Shown here: positions 22,730 through 35,816 of the stretch, piece after piece | Position numbering within the stretch: the stretch's first letter is position 1 | How the letters are laid out: each line of letters opens with the position of its first letter | DNA from: Skeletonema tropicum | Lineage: Eukaryota; Bacillariophyta; Thalassiosirophyceae; Thalassiosirales; Thalassiosiraceae | Direction: 5' to 3' | NCBI GenBank assembly: GCA_037178625.1 | Contig: CM074133.1 | Location: 1,922,001 to 1,986,000, forward strand | DNA length: 64,000 bases | Translations under genes and position numbers: made by a program | Notes under the pieces: generated by a model | The model's input: the letters and a program-made list of their open reading frames with translations, nothing else | Databases searched by the model: none | What the model was told of the DNA's origin: nothing

Positions 22730-24244
22730 ATGAATAGAGCAGCGGTTGATAATGCTATGATAACAAACTCTCTAGGGTCGTCCTTCTCGGCGTCCTTCAA
22801 ATTCCGAGGCTCGCTGGAGGGGGGCCTCGACGGTCTGGATTTCTCTGACAACCTTGATCTATTAGATGAGCACATGCTCGATGACATCTTCCCCGAGGAT
22901 GGCCAAGGAAACCACGATGATAGCTTTCGTGACAGCTTCCGCGACAGCTTCATGGCAACATTTTCAATTCCGACAGAACATTCTTCCGGCCTTGGATCCT
23001 CTGCGAAGGCTACCGGGGACGCAATCATGTCCAACGCGGACTCTGATCACTTCCAAATTGAACTTATGGGAATGGCGACCACTCACTCAGGAGCATCATC
23101 TATGATGAGTGGTGGAGCTGCCGCTGCCGCCTGGCCAAGGCCTCGTTTCCGTCAGTCTCTGGAGACTACTGAAGAAATCACGCCAGAGCCGGTAAGGGGT
23201 CCCCCCCGTAGGCGATGCACTACCAATTCTGTTCCGGAACGTCGTGCCCATGGTGAAAATCCCACTCACGGCTCCGATGGATTTGGTCATCAGGGCAACC
23301 GTCGCTTGCCTGCTCGTCACATATTGAGGGGAAACTCTGATTCAAAGTTGCTTCACTCGGAAAATCCATCAAGAAAAAAATTCCAGTTCAATGAGGTTGA
23401 TTTTGGCAATGAGCCACTCGCCGCTGACAACCTAGCTGTGCACGAAGAACATCCTATTGGATATGGTCATCAAGGCAACCGTCGTTTGCCTGCTCGTCAC
23501 ATATTGAGGGGAAACTCTGATTCAAAGTTGCTTCACTCGGAAAATCCATCAAGAAAAAAATTCCAGTTCAATGAGGTTGATTTTGGCAATGAGCCACTCG
23601 CCGCTGACAACCTAGCTGTGCACGAAGAACATCCTATTGGATATGGTCATCAAGGCAACCGTCGTTTGCCTGCTCGTCACATATCGAGGGGAAACTCTGA
23701 TTCCATGCTGCTTGACTCGGAAAATCCATCACGAGGAAAATTCCAGTTCAATGAGGTTGATTTTGGCAATGAGCCACTCGCCGCTGACAACCTAGCTGTG
23801 CACGAAGCACAAGATAAGATGTTCCGCTTGAAGGGGATGCTTGGACATGAACAACAGGGTCTCGTTAGTGATGTTATCGGAGGGAATAATCATCCTCATG
23901 CACATGGTCAAATGTCATTTCAGACCGCTCCACCTGCTGCTCCATCTTTCAACGGTCCGATGCGCAGAACATCTGAACATGGGTTGCCATGGACACCACC
24001 TTGTCCTCAAAACGACCAGCAAATGCAAGTTACTATGCAGCAAGTTACCATGGCCAAGTTACAAGCAGCCATGGAACGCACATCTTCCACCATGAAACTC
24101 TTGCAAGATTGGGATCGTGCCCATGGGCTTCCTGCATCCCACTGTCAAACGATGGTCAACACAAGCCGATCCAGGAAGCAGCTGAAAGAAGGAGTTGTAC
24201 TGAAGAAGTGGAATGGTGTACCTTTGTTAAATGAGTCGAGATGA
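22730..24244 (+). CDS. Unknown protein with three near-identical 60-aa repeats
   Basis: 504 aa, not recognised. The acidic N-terminus contains short internal repeats (DDSFRDSFRDSF, residues ~64-75). Three tandem 60-residue units begin at 23285, 23465 and 23645, each with GHQGNRRLPARH, RGNSDS, KFQFNEVDFGNEPLAADNLAVHE. Units 1 and 2 are almost identical in DNA; unit 3 differs at several positions (SRGNSDSMLLDSENPSRGK). The C-terminal part is Gln/Met-rich with a predicted helix (QQVTMAKLQAAMERTSSTMKLLQDWDRAHG). No signal peptide or membrane segment; probably intracellular and partly disordered. Exact 180-bp units suggest recent unequal crossing-over or slippage. Confidence 0.75.
   Translation: MNRAAVDNAMITNSLGSSFSASFKFRGSLEGGLDGLDFSDNLDLLDEHMLDDIFPEDGQGNHDDSFRDSFRDSFMATFSIPTEHSSGLGSSAKATGDAIMSNADSDHFQIELMGMATTHSGASSMMSGGAAAAAWPRPRFRQSLETTEEITPEPVRGPPRRRCTTNSVPERRAHGENPTHGSDGFGHQGNRRLPARHILRGNSDSKLLHSENPSRKKFQFNEVDFGNEPLAADNLAVHEEHPIGYGHQGNRRLPARHILRGNSDSKLLHSENPSRKKFQFNEVDFGNEPLAADNLAVHEEHPIGYGHQGNRRLPARHISRGNSDSMLLDSENPSRGKFQFNEVDFGNEPLAADNLAVHEAQDKMFRLKGMLGHEQQGLVSDVIGGNNHPHAHGQMSFQTAPPAAPSFNGPMRRTSEHGLPWTPPCPQNDQQMQVTMQQVTMAKLQAAMERTSSTMKLLQDWDRAHGLPASHCQTMVNTSRSRKQLKEGVVLKKWNGVPLLNESR
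23285..23812 (+). repeat. Three 180-bp in-frame tandem repeats inside a gene
   Basis: Period exactly 180 bp (60 codons), units at 23285, 23465 and 23645. The first two differ by only a few synonymous bases near their start; the third carries several replacement changes. Confidence 0.93.
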
Positions 24245-25067
24245 AGTGAAAAACGGAGGGAAGAAAAACGTGGTGAAGTATGATATTTGGGAAAAGAAGT
24301 GATTTGGGGTAAACGCGCACCTATGTATATATAGTTAGAGAGATCAAAGGTTACAGAGATGGCGATCGAATTGCCATTTACTCTTGAAGTGATGTTGGTT
24401 GAAATCCAAACAACTTAAAAATCAAGAAACAGACAAAGCTTTATCTTGTGTGTTTTCTTTTCATTGTTGCTTACAAGACTATTAGTTCACTTGATTGGAA
24501 TACAAAGTAAGAAATAGGAAACAAGACAGCTTTCAAATTCCAGATCAGAGCAATGAACTATGATCCCCTCTGATTGAATCTTGTACCCGCCTGCAATATT
24601 GGAGGTAAAATGAGCTGAGCAGAAAAGTGATGGCCTCTTCACGATCAGCAAAGGATCAAAAGGGCCATGGCAGGGCGAACTGCTCAGGGTCATCTACGGC
24701 CATCTTCTCTTCCACACACATCCTCCACACACAACGCATGACTGTGTCGATTTTCACACACACACAACGCATGACTGTGTCAGTTTTACACACACAAAAC
24801 GCAGAAAATGCTGGCAGGCTGTGCGCGCGGCCTTCGCTGGCATACACGAGAAGTAGTACTAATTCCTGTGACCACCCACACACGTAAGTTTTTAGACGCC
24901 AGTACCGGTCCTCCCCAAAGATTTGCGGTCCCAGGTTTGGTTAATGGTTAGGTCCCGTGGTTAGGTCTTGGCTGGTCCCATTTTGCTGATAAATCTCAAG
25001 TACTCCTCTACTCTCTCTAGAAGTGCGTAAATACTACTTAGATGTCGACTTCAACCATCCTTGAATG
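24245..25067. other. Intergenic, CA-rich microsatellite patches
   Basis: Contains short (AC)n runs around 24710-24800 with a repeated cgcatgactgtgtc phrase. No gene supported. Confidence 0.5.
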
Positions 25068-25122
25068 CTCTCTACTTCGAGGTAATAAAATTTCTGTTAT
25101 ATTATTACCTCGAAGTAGAGAG
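25068..25122. repeat. Perfect 20-bp inverted repeat with 15-nt loop
   Basis: Arms 25068-25087 (ctctctacttcgaggtaata) and 25103-25122 are exact reverse complements. It could be a strong RNA hairpin, the remains of a foldback element, or an imperfect small-RNA precursor. Confidence 0.85.
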
Positions 25123-25376
25123 GTTAATACTTATTCTCTTGGAAATAATGTAGTATCTTTCTCATACCTTCTTGGATAATACAGTAAATTCATAAAAACC
25201 TCACGACTCATCAGGACCTCCATTGCTTCTTGGTTTTTCCTGGGCCCAGTCAGGAAAAACAAGATCTCTTGCTCAAGGCAAGAGAAAGGTTATTTATCTA
25301 CGCAATCAAAAGGTGCATGTGTCAAACTCTACGTACTTCTCGTATCAATTGTTTTGTTTCAGCTTACAGATACAGT

Positions 25377-27142
25377 TTATAGACCAAATGAAGACGAAGC
25401 CTTCTTGTACAGCTCCTTTCTTTTCTTTTCAATGTTGGAAACATCAGCATCCCTGTTTTGTTTGTGAACTTCCTCAAATGACATTCCATTTCCATCCAGT
25501 ACTTGCTTCCATGCCTTTCCTCCACAAATACTTGTCTTACTTTTCAAGAGCATGGAGGATCCCTCCGCATCAGTTACAGAAACGATGACATCTCCATCTT
25601 CTGCAACAATTCCATCATCTGATTCACTGACGAGATTGTATAGTACTGCTCCTTTTCCAGCAACAATCTTCTTTGCAGCACAGTTCACAACAATTGCACC
25701 TTCACCGATCTGAATCTCTTGTGCCTCCACAGCAGCAATTACAGCGTTGGCACCAACCGATCCACTCTTGGCTTTGCAAGAAAATGCACTGGCACTTCCA
25801 TCGACTGTTACACCCGAAATCTGCGAATTCATCGTACGATCAGTAACACCAAAGAAGCGTCTGAGCAAATCAGCATCATCCCCCTCTTCGGAAAGTTTCA
25901 AGTTGTTTGCAATATAAAGCTTAAGCTGACCATAATCCCACCAGCAAGCGTTGCTTCCAACATCGACGGATCCAAACATGCCAAGCTCGGGGTTGGCAGT
26001 CAAGAATGCATCCTTCATCTTTGCCATTCGTACGTGATGAGAACTAGATTCTTGTTCGTCGACACCCTTCTGAGACATGAGAGAAATGTATTCATCCTGG
26101 GGCAAGGTCAGAGGCATCCAGAAATGAGGATCGGTATCCAACTTGCCATCCTTTGCTGCCAACTCGGAACTAAATTCATCACAGAGTGCCTGCAACATCT
26201 TCGCACTAACCGAGAAACTCCCAAGCGATGGTCCAACTCGTGCAATATCACCTAAATTCTTCAACATTCTCATGGCAGTGGGATGATCCACCTTTTCCAC
26301 CTGCGCTGCATCTCCCTTCCCTCCACCAGACACTGCAATCACACCATACTTTTCCAATCCCTTATCCTTCCACACCTTTTCAGTGGGTGGTTCTTCTTCG
26401 AGTGTACACATGATATCCACATGATGAGTGGGAGTGTATTGGAAGGGTGCGGTGGGGACGAAGATTTGATCTCCCCAAAAGACGGAGAGACGACCGGTTC
26501 TGGAGGAGGCGTAGATGCCGGTTTGACGAACGACTGCCTCGAGGACGGTGATGGGTTCGTAGGAGCCATCCGCAAGTTGATGACAAACAGGAAGTTTCTA
26601 TACATCGAAGCATGGTATGAAATGTACGGTGTTATTCAATTGCACCAATGAAAACAATACACACATGATATGTCACAACATGATATTATCTCTGCTCTAC
26701 TTACCACACCAGGCTTGTTATTATTCTCACTCGCCGGCAAAGGAGCCAACCTAGTTCCCTTCCCAGCAGTATGATACAACGCCGCACTAATCTTCCCTTC
26801 CATAAGCTCTGATGCCAAATCTGCCCCATATTTCTCCTTGGCAACAAGACAAGCCTTTTGAAAGGCATAGAGCGTTCCCAACCCATTCCCGGCGCCCGAG
26901 GTAGAGGACCAATCTTCACTCACGGCAATGACCATTGGATACTTTCCAGAGGAGGAGGATTTACAGACTCCGGAGGATAGACGATCCATCCAGTAGGATG
27001 CTTGGAAGTCATCTGTAGTGCAGATAATGGTAACGTCGAATAGGGCTGGGTTGGCGGTGTCTGTCATTGCAGACATGGCTGCTTCGATTATTGCGGCTTG
27101 ATCCATCTTTTGGCGTTTTTCTGGGCTGGGTAATAATGACAT
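25377..27142 (-). CDS. Sugar-1-phosphate nucleotidyltransferase-like protein
   Basis: Exons 26705-27142 and 25377-26597 with a 107-nt phase-0 intron (GTAAGT...TATAG), 552 aa. The nucleotide-binding loop is split by the intron: HTAGKGTRLAPLPASENNNKPGV | KLPVCHQLADG, a GxGTRL...K pattern of nucleotidyltransferases. It continues with ITVLEAVVRQTGIYASS and SVFWGDQIFVPT, where an Asp would coordinate metal. The C-terminal third has short hydrophobic strands with Gly turns (IQIGEGAIVVNCAAKKIVAGKGAVLYNLVSE), suggesting a left-handed beta-helix as in related pyrophosphorylases. Exact sugar and nucleotide unknown; no targeting peptide is evident. Confidence 0.75.
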
Positions 27143-27552
27143 GGATTATGAGATGGTTTATGTTTTGAGTTGGTAATGGCGAGATCAGCCCCTGTCATTG
27201 ACATCTATTATATTGAAATGACTTTGTGGAAGAGATGACTTTGATTTTTGAAGATGGTCTTGCGGCTTGGATCTTCGAGCTGCTGCGCTTGCCCGCGCGC
27301 ACCAAAGATTCTTGAGTTTGATTTGCGGTTGAAGATTTGAGATACATATCTGAGATATGGTACTTGGTCTGCCCTTCCCCTCTTTTGTGCGAACTCCCGG
27401 GACGTTGAGCGAAAGTGAGACATCGTTTGTCCGAAGATAGAGCCGCATGCATGCAGCAACGACGCCGAGGCAAGCCGAGGCCACAAGACAGGCTCACAAA
27501 GTGTAGAGAAAGAAAGAGAGATTGCAAGTGTGGGCACCAACAACTGCACAAA
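27143..27552. promoter_or_regulatory. Divergent intergenic region
   Basis: About 410 bp between the nucleotidyltransferase-like and TMEM131-like genes, head to head. ORFs here read through without family features. No specific element recognised. Confidence 0.4.
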
Positions 27553-30500
27553 ATGCGGAGGTTGGTCCCCTTCCTCATAGCTGCCATAATGGCTAGCTTT
27601 CCATCATCTTTCTTCCTGCTATTAATTGGTCCATTACTCATCAACAGCGGTGGTGGTGGCGGTGGGATATCATCTACTGCAAATTATGGTGGTGGTGGTG
27701 GCGCCGCCTTGACGGGTCGTGTCGCGGCATCATCGGCAGTGATGGCATATACAACTACTGCTCCAAGTAGAACGGTGGCGTCATCCACTGCATCAGCTGC
27801 TGCAGTAATGATGACATCATCATCATCATCTACTGGCGGAAAAGGAGGTTTGTCGGGGGCTACGGCGACGGAAGTCAGTTTTAAGATTGTTTCATCGTCG
27901 ACAGAACCCGTGGATAGAAATTCAAATCATGGTGAATTGAGCCTTGGTGATAATCAGGGGTTGAAGGTTGAAGTGCTTGGAGGGAGTCCGCATTGTTCAT
28001 TTTCAATGGTGGAGTTTACGAACACTGTGAGTTTTATTGGAGACTGGAGTTCACGTGATATGATATTACAGATGATGATGTGTGCTTTTTCATATGCATT
28101 GCCACTTACACTTATTCTACATTTCACTTACCTCTACACAGCACCAAACGAAAGATTGCATCATCCACTCAACCTACATCGCCCCAACAGCCGTGTTTCC
28201 ACAGCAGGAGGAACACGATCCAAAACCACATCATAATCTGCAGGAATCGGCATCACCGATTTTCAACGTGGAATTTCCACCAGAGCGTGCACTGCATGTC
28301 CGTCCAAAATCCAGTGTGGTTGTGCCGGTGTCAGTGTTCCCACATTGGAAAAAGCCCTATGAGGATGTACCGCATCGTTCCCATCATCCGCCAGAAAAGT
28401 CTTCTGCTGCTGCTACTACTACCGCACATCATAATCACGATGGAATTTATGGAATTCTGGATGGTGGTGCAACACATCTTCGAATGAATGGCACAGAAGC
28501 CATACTTACGGACACATTTCTTACGGACACAGTGGATATCATCCAACATGCACCCCCAACAGTACGAATCGATGAGGCTATCCTATCCAAACATCAAATT
28601 TATGAAACAATCATGGCAAATACATCATGGGGGTTCTTCCAAATGAAAGTCCCCACCGTTTGCAGTCCACCATCCAAAGAGTACGAGTACGGACTCCCCA
28701 ACAACCTCATCTTTCTAGACGGAGGTGGAGGATGGTATGCACGGAGGAATACAACCCCAACAGCGGAACTTGCACATTTATTTGGTGATAATACCATCAT
28801 GCCGGCGAAAGATTCATCGGATCCATTCGTTTATAATATTTACATGAACAACCCATCCGAGGAGGAGGTTCGGATTGTGGAGGTATTTACGACAAGGCCA
28901 GAGTTGGTGGGGTTAGAAATGCGATGCAACAAAACCTTGGATGCGAGTGTGTATTATCCTCTGATTGGGTCTTGTATCCAACCGAGACGGAACAATATTT
29001 ATGTAGGGACGGTGCGACTATTCCCCGAGAACTTTCGGCCGAGTATGCTATCGTCGATGCAAGAGCTGGGATTTTTGGTCATTCGAACAAATATTGGTGT
29101 ATTTACTACTGCACTCGACTTTATACCCAATCGTCTCAAAAAGGATTATGTGCTGAAGGTTAGCACGGATTATACTACGCAGTCGGATACTCATCTAATT
29201 CGTGATCATATTGTGGATGAGACTGTGAAGAATGTAACAAAATTGGCAGAGAATAACAAGCCATATATTTCTGATGGCATGTATTCGTCGCCCTTTTCAG
29301 TTATCAAATCTTATCGTTTACCCGAACAAACCAATGTTTCCAGAACGGATTATATGTTACAAAATAAGCATCGAGACGAAGATGATTTGGATACCCCCGT
29401 GTTAAAAATTATACCAGATGAAATCGACTTTGGTATCATTACATCGGGATCACGCATCGTTGGGAGGCCTATCCAAATTGGTAATCCAACACATGCACCC
29501 CTTCGAGTGATTCGTGTTTCGGTAGTGATGAGCACAGTAGTGATGGGTGACGGCGTGAATGCTACCGAACTTGGTGATGTACCTGGACTTGACATTGGTT
29601 TCAGCTATCCTGATTCTCCAGTTGGCTGGGGCATTGCATCTGTGTCGAAGAACTCCACAACTGGTAGAGAGGAGTTGGTGTATTCTCACGAAATTGTGAT
29701 TCCTGCACGAAACATGGTTCTAAGCGCCCTCAATGTTTGGTGCAAATTCACTTCAACCCCTGGAGAAAGAATTCTTCCCCAATCCTACGCGGGGAGTATC
29801 ATCTTTCGGGTCACGCACGCAACAGAGGGTTCATCTGAAAATTGGGAGGAGAATTTTGTGCGTTTTGACGAGGATTCAGAAGGTGTCAATTATGCGGCAA
29901 AGATAGACTTCAAAGGTTCAATTATGCCTGGAGCTTTCGGAATCCCCCCCGAGTCTCTCATGTTTCCTACACATGATACAATGTTGCCAGCTATGAGAAA
30001 GTATACCAAGGTTGAATCGGTGCTGGCGGATAATCGAGAATACTATGATCGAAATCTTGACGTGAAGAACAACTTTGGAGTTCCTATTACGATAACAGCC
30101 ATGCACCTCCATGAGCACAACACCGATTTCTGCCGATCACATTTCTCTATGCCAGCCTTCGAAAAAGGGAAAAATATTCGCAAAACTGCAGCGGAAGGGG
30201 GAAAGTGGGAGGGTTTGACGGTACGATATCACATTCAAGCTGACTATAATATGGGATTCACTCCCTCGCAATGCATTCTTACTTTTGAAACTGATATAGT
30301 TGGAAATCAGTCGTTACCATTGGTGGTTTACACGGGCAATTTAATTGCAGAAATTGAACGGCCCGACAGCTCCCGTGCCTCTCCTCCGTGCTTTGAGGAT
30401 GGCCAAACAGATGGAATGGCCTGCATGAATCAATGGTCAGCGCTTACACCAGAGGGTGGTGTGCTACGCGGTGCTTTGAGTGATATGCGCAAGGGACGTG

Positions 30501-33500
30501 TTTCATGGCCTCGGCCTTGTGGGCAGATGAGAGGATTGGAGCAATACTTCTGTTCCCTAACTTCTTCTCCCTCGCGAAGTTGTTCCTATATGAAGCCAAT
30601 TGTTATGGAGTTTGGTCCTGTGAGCGCCGGAAGCGTAGTAAAGCGCTCTTTCTATTTGACTAATTTGAATCCGCTACCTGTCGAAATCAATGCAACTACG
30701 TCTGTTATGGGAAATATGACAGTATCTATTGGCCATGTTCCCATTTATATGCCCGATATACTGAACGAAGCGAATGGAAATGGTGCTTGGAAACAATTTT
30801 TGCAACATTCGACGTTCGCACATGACGTTTTTTCGAAACTACAGCACAAAGCTGACATTTCCTTGAGCGACAGAGCGAAAGGAGGAGAGGACTCATGGTT
30901 CTATCGCCAGCAAGTCATCCAAGCGGCATCAAACGTTACGTTTTTAGGAAACATTTCGGAAATCCAGGAAATGAAGTGTGGTAGTGGGTTTCTTTTGTCA
31001 ACAGATGGATCATTTGAAGAGAGTTTCACCAGCAAACAGTCCGCAAGCGAGACGATATCTATTCCAGCTTCTGGTATTGCACGCTTCGAGGTTGCTGTGA
31101 GAATACAGGACCGGTCAGTTCTGAAGAATGATGTGACCCCATTTGTTAGCACTGGATTGATCCTTGAAACAAATTATGAACAAAATATGCCCATTGTCAT
31201 TACATATCGCGCGCTCTCTGGTCAGTTAGAATTGAAGCCTTCTCATGTCGAAAATATGTTCTACTGTGGCTGGAGCTACGAAGATGCAGGCAAAAACTGT
31301 TCTATTCAATGTCCAACGGGTTCACCTTTAGAATGTCCAAAGGGAATGAGATGTTGGGCAGACACCGCTTGTGTGGCTGCCACGGATGGTACAGATGAAG
31401 ATAAGACCTCAGACATGACATCGGCATACAACAATTCCAAATCATTGGCACCAGGCGAACCCCTTATAGTGGAGGTCCCAAGCACTTTGCGTGACACAAC
31501 GGTCAAAAAGCTCGATACAGATAGGAGTGGCATACAACTTTCCATCGAGAGTACCTTCTCTCATGACATTATTCTCAGTGAGGTCAAAAGCTGTAACAAA
31601 TGGTTTTCTGTTGTCTTTCATCCTCGTCTCAATGAAACAGGAGCAGGAACACAAATCCCCATCAAAGGTCGAAAGGAGAAGAATTTATCAGAACAATCAT
31701 CATCATCATTGAGCACTTTTGGTACTGTTTATTCGGTAATTTCGTGTTCTCATCCTTCTAAGGACAATAGTTTCTATGCATGCGCTCTCGAATGGCTTGA
31801 GAGGAGAGATCATGTCCAACCATCAGGTTGTGGACTACCAGAGGAGCCTTTTCGCAAATTTAACGAATCACATATCAAATCAGTGAAAAGCCGGGCCATC
31901 ACAACCATTCGTGACGCGGTCGCTTTTCTATCTTCCCGCTACGCATTATCTGATGGTTCTGAAGAGAACATCAAACCAGGGCGTGTCAAAATGTTTGATG
32001 CTGCTCGTTCAGCATGGAATGAGGTTGTGTCGTCAGGGCTAAACGTTGTCACAGGTGATATAAGTGCAAAGACTTTATACGATTCGCCTGGATCGAGCTC
32101 GGAGACACCTTCAATAGACGAAGGCCAGGGCAATGGAGAAATTTCACTCAGTGAGAATACTCTTTTGACTTTACCAATGCCGTCTGTGTTATTGCGCAGC
32201 ACTCTCGACATCCCGAAGTTATTTGCAGGTGGCTCTAAGGATGAATCCAACCTTCTCAAGTTTGATACTACTCACGTGGGTGAAACGACATATCAGAATG
32301 TTCTCCTAAGAAATCCAACGGGAATGAATGTACGTGTACGATTAACCGCCGCCGAGATTTCTGGTGAAAATGAAGAAGATGATATGGGTAACAACGTATT
32401 TGTACAATCATCTCCCAGCGATTATCACCCCTGGTGGACTGGTGGCAGTTATTGGATGTCTGATAATATTGGAAACCTCATTTCTGCAACTCACAACGTC
32501 ACGATCAAGTCCGGAGCTGGCGCTTTTGTCAGTCTTTTGAATCCAGCCCTTCATACTATGTCTTCGTTTGTTTTAGGGTGCGGAAGTCGATGTTCTATTA
32601 GCAATGAGGTAGACAGCACCGTGGAAGAGAAGCTTTACAGCGCTGTTGGTGCGGCAAGCGGAAATGACAGCGAGCTATTTGGGCAACCACACGACAAAGC
32701 ATCTTTAGAGCAGGGGGAAAAGTCTACTCCACATCAAGTGCTTGGTTTGTCCGATCCACCGCCATTCTCCCTGGGTCGAACTAGTTTGAACGAAGTCATT
32801 CTCCCTCCTCACAGTACAGGGACATTAGGACCTGTTAGATTTCGCCCCTCAAGTCGGAGTGACTTCAGTGGCTCTTTGTACATTGAGAATAGTTTGACAG
32901 GTATTGAAGAGGTGAAGCTTCATGGTAGGGGGGGATGGGAAAATCTTGTGTTCGTAGATGACGACACCATAGGTGAAGGTGGTGACGTGGAATATCGCTT
33001 CGGCCGGTCTGCATTAGTATTTTCTGGTTCATCATCAACAGAAAGGGATTCAATTGTGAAGTCTTTCGTGTTATTAAACCAAGGAGATTTCCCTGTGAAA
33101 ATCGCTAGTGTGTCAATGGCATCGAGTGAAGTTGAGCATTTTACTCACAAGAAAAAACACCCATCTTTTTCGTTTCGGCATGATGGTCTGGTTTCATTTT
33201 GGTCCGACTGGAAAAGATCGTCACAATGTTCCTCTCGTGGTTTTTCTCTTCTTGGGTGTAACGACGAACCCTCCTTTACGTTGTGGAATACTGTGAAGCA
33301 TTTGATCAAAGCTTCCGGGAAGCCTAGTCAGGAACAAGAGAAACCACTTGAAGACGGCTTTGAGCTCTTACCAAACGAGAACAAGACATTTTACGTGGAG
33401 CATCGCCCTGACTGTTCTTTCATGACATCTTATGCTTCTATCATCTTTGCAGTGGATAGTAAGAGGAATAGACAACAAGCATTTCGCAGCGAAAATGTTG

Positions 33501-35737
33501 AGCTCATCGTTGGATTTGACATGAATGGCCATCAACTCTCTCGCTGCATTCCATTTTCTTCTCCAGACGCCAGTTTCTGGACAAAGTCAGTGTCATTCAC
33601 TCTTCCATCTTTGATGCGCGATGTGCTATCCTTAGGACTTACCAGGATCACTGATGCTAATGGTAATCCCAAAATACCGAATCGGCCGATCCAAGTTTCA
33701 TATCTCGTGGCTGCATTGATTTTGATATTATTATTGATGTCCATAGACCTCATGTACTGGGCAGATTTCCCTCCTGAAGGATCTGATACATGTTCGAGCT
33801 GGAATGCAACTTGCAGATGCCTTGCACGAGCCGATCCAGCATCGTCGGATCTTATTGCCATTGGGAAGGAACAAACGAAACACGTACTTCTGAGTCGATA
33901 CAGGAAGGAAGGCGTCCTCCCGTCACACTGTGTGTCATCTGATGGGAATTTCCGACGTGATAAGGGTGCCAACGCTGGAGTTCACAACACGTTCAGTGAT
34001 TCCATCTTTAAGAAGCACAAAACGGTACAAGAGGCTAAAATCAAATCGGACGGTGATATTGTGCTGCCTGGTGGGCTGTGCTGGCGAACTGCTTTTAGCC
34101 GTCGCATTGGAAGATGTGACATTCCTCGAACGTCTAGTATGATGAGCAGAACTCGTGAGCTGTATACAAAGCACCAAAAACTGCAAAAGGCTTTAGCAGA
34201 TGCTGCACCACCACCGCTTGCCACAGAAAAAGAGTCCGCTAAGTCACTCAATGGCAACTCAGCAATCGTGAAGACGAAAAAAGTAGACTTTGCTCCACTT
34301 CCACAGGATAGAGCGCCTCAAAGCAGGATAGTTGATTCAACTGATTGGGTTAAGGCCAGCTCTGCAACCGGGAAGAAAACCAAACCAAAAAGTGACCAAC
34401 ACACGAAGCAATCTGCAACTATCGAATCGAAGGTCAAGAGTAGTGTTACAGCGACAGTGTCCAGCCCATCAAAGAAGACCTCTACCTCTACATATCAGAG
34501 TAAAGTTGTCGAAAGTGCGAAACCGAAAGTTTCTGGAAAGGTTGATGCTAGAACAGTAACTTCCAAGAAACCATTGGATACAAAATCAAAGCAAAAACAA
34601 CAGAATGATGTGAAATCAACAAAGAAAGACCGTGCAATCTCAAAGCAGGAAGCTGTGAAGGAAGAAGTGCTATCTAAGAAAATCAAGCGTAAATCTATCG
34701 ATAAGGCTGACACGAAGGTTAAAAGTGAGACGAATCCATCCAATGATTTATCCAGTGGAAAAGTCAAGCAAGCTAGGCAAAGCAAGACGTCAAACGATTC
34801 AATAAAGGTAGCGGAACAACCAAAGCCAAAAGAAGGAAAGAAGAAAACGAAGGCCACAAAAAATACCAAGCAATCTGCAGGAGCTGTTAAAACCAAACCA
34901 AACAATGCCACCGGCGAAGACTTTCCACCTCTTTCATCAACTGCATCTGCTGCTGCTCCAAACATGAGACCACCTCCTGGTCTCTTGGCACCTCCCGGAT
35001 TCAACGAGCAGCCAGCTTTATCCAACTCATTCCCCCAGACTTTGTCCCCCCAAGCTTCACCAGCAATGCCTTCCCCGACAAGATCGCTCTCTAGTCCCAG
35101 TGTTGGATTAAGTCTTCCCGAATCGGCTTCAATTCACTTGCCCCCACCGGCTCTCTCATTTAATGATGGGTTTTCTCTTGGTGGGATGCCAGTTGCACCT
35201 CCGTCGCCCACCAGGACAAGTAACGAGGACATCATGTCGTTTTTGGATATGCGTCATGCGAACTCAACGCCACCGCCGCTCATGCATGAGTCTCAATCGA
35301 AGGAAGATGTTAAGGATCTGTTGGGAACAGGCAACGATTTCAATATTAGCAATTTCCTGGACGGGATCTTGAGCGATGAGCCACCGATCACGAATGAGAC
35401 ACCCAAGCCTGCACTTACAGAATCCAATCTTTTTCAAGCAGTCGCGGTGCCCCTCGATCCTTGGAACAACAGCTCTGCTGCTAATGCAACGTCGGCTGAT
35501 GATCCATTGAGTACATTGCTTGGGAGTACATCTACTCAAGGAAATGGGAATGACTCATCGGTTATTGCTGGGATTCCATTGAATGGTGGCGCATCTTCGT
35601 TATTTGGGAACACAATTCAAAGCAGCAATGTCTCTGCCGAGCTCGCGTATGCAAGCCTTGTCAGTGATGATGGTGAAAAGGATAGCGATTTTAATGAACC
35701 AGATTCGTTTTACAACCAACTCTTGGGCGAAGACTAA
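27553..35737 (+). CDS. Giant TMEM131-like type I membrane protein
   Basis: Exons 27553-28026 and 28142-35737 (115-nt intron, GTGAGT...CACAG, phase 0) give about 2,689 aa. Start set at MRRLVPFLIAAIMASF because it opens a signal peptide; an upstream in-frame ATG (27415) adds a charged leader. The lumenal part contains ASH/PapD-like beta-sandwich segments, best seen at PDEIDFGIITSGSRIVGRPIQIGN (residue ~575) and MEFGPVSAGSVVKRSFYLTN (~980), as in TMEM131, which handles secretory cargo such as collagen in animals. A single transmembrane helix (VSYLVAALILILLLMSIDLMY, residue ~2015) is followed by a ~650-residue Lys/Ser/Pro-rich cytosolic tail with FPPLSS and acidic-hydrophobic motifs (FLDGILSDE). 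Confidence 0.78.
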
Positions 35738-35816
35738 AGGAAGCCGAAGGTCTTATCAGAAATATCACTGCTAACTACTAGCAAACGGCATTTATATACT
35801 GTCATATTACTTCTAT

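Noticed and set aside
24700..24800. (AC)n and repeated cgcatgactgtgtc as a regulatory array
   Set aside because: Simple-sequence expansion explains it; no further support.
34495..35025. 176-codon minus-strand ORF inside the TMEM131-like gene
   Set aside because: Antisense shadow of the Lys/Ser-rich tail; Phe/Leu/Ser bias is the complement of that composition.
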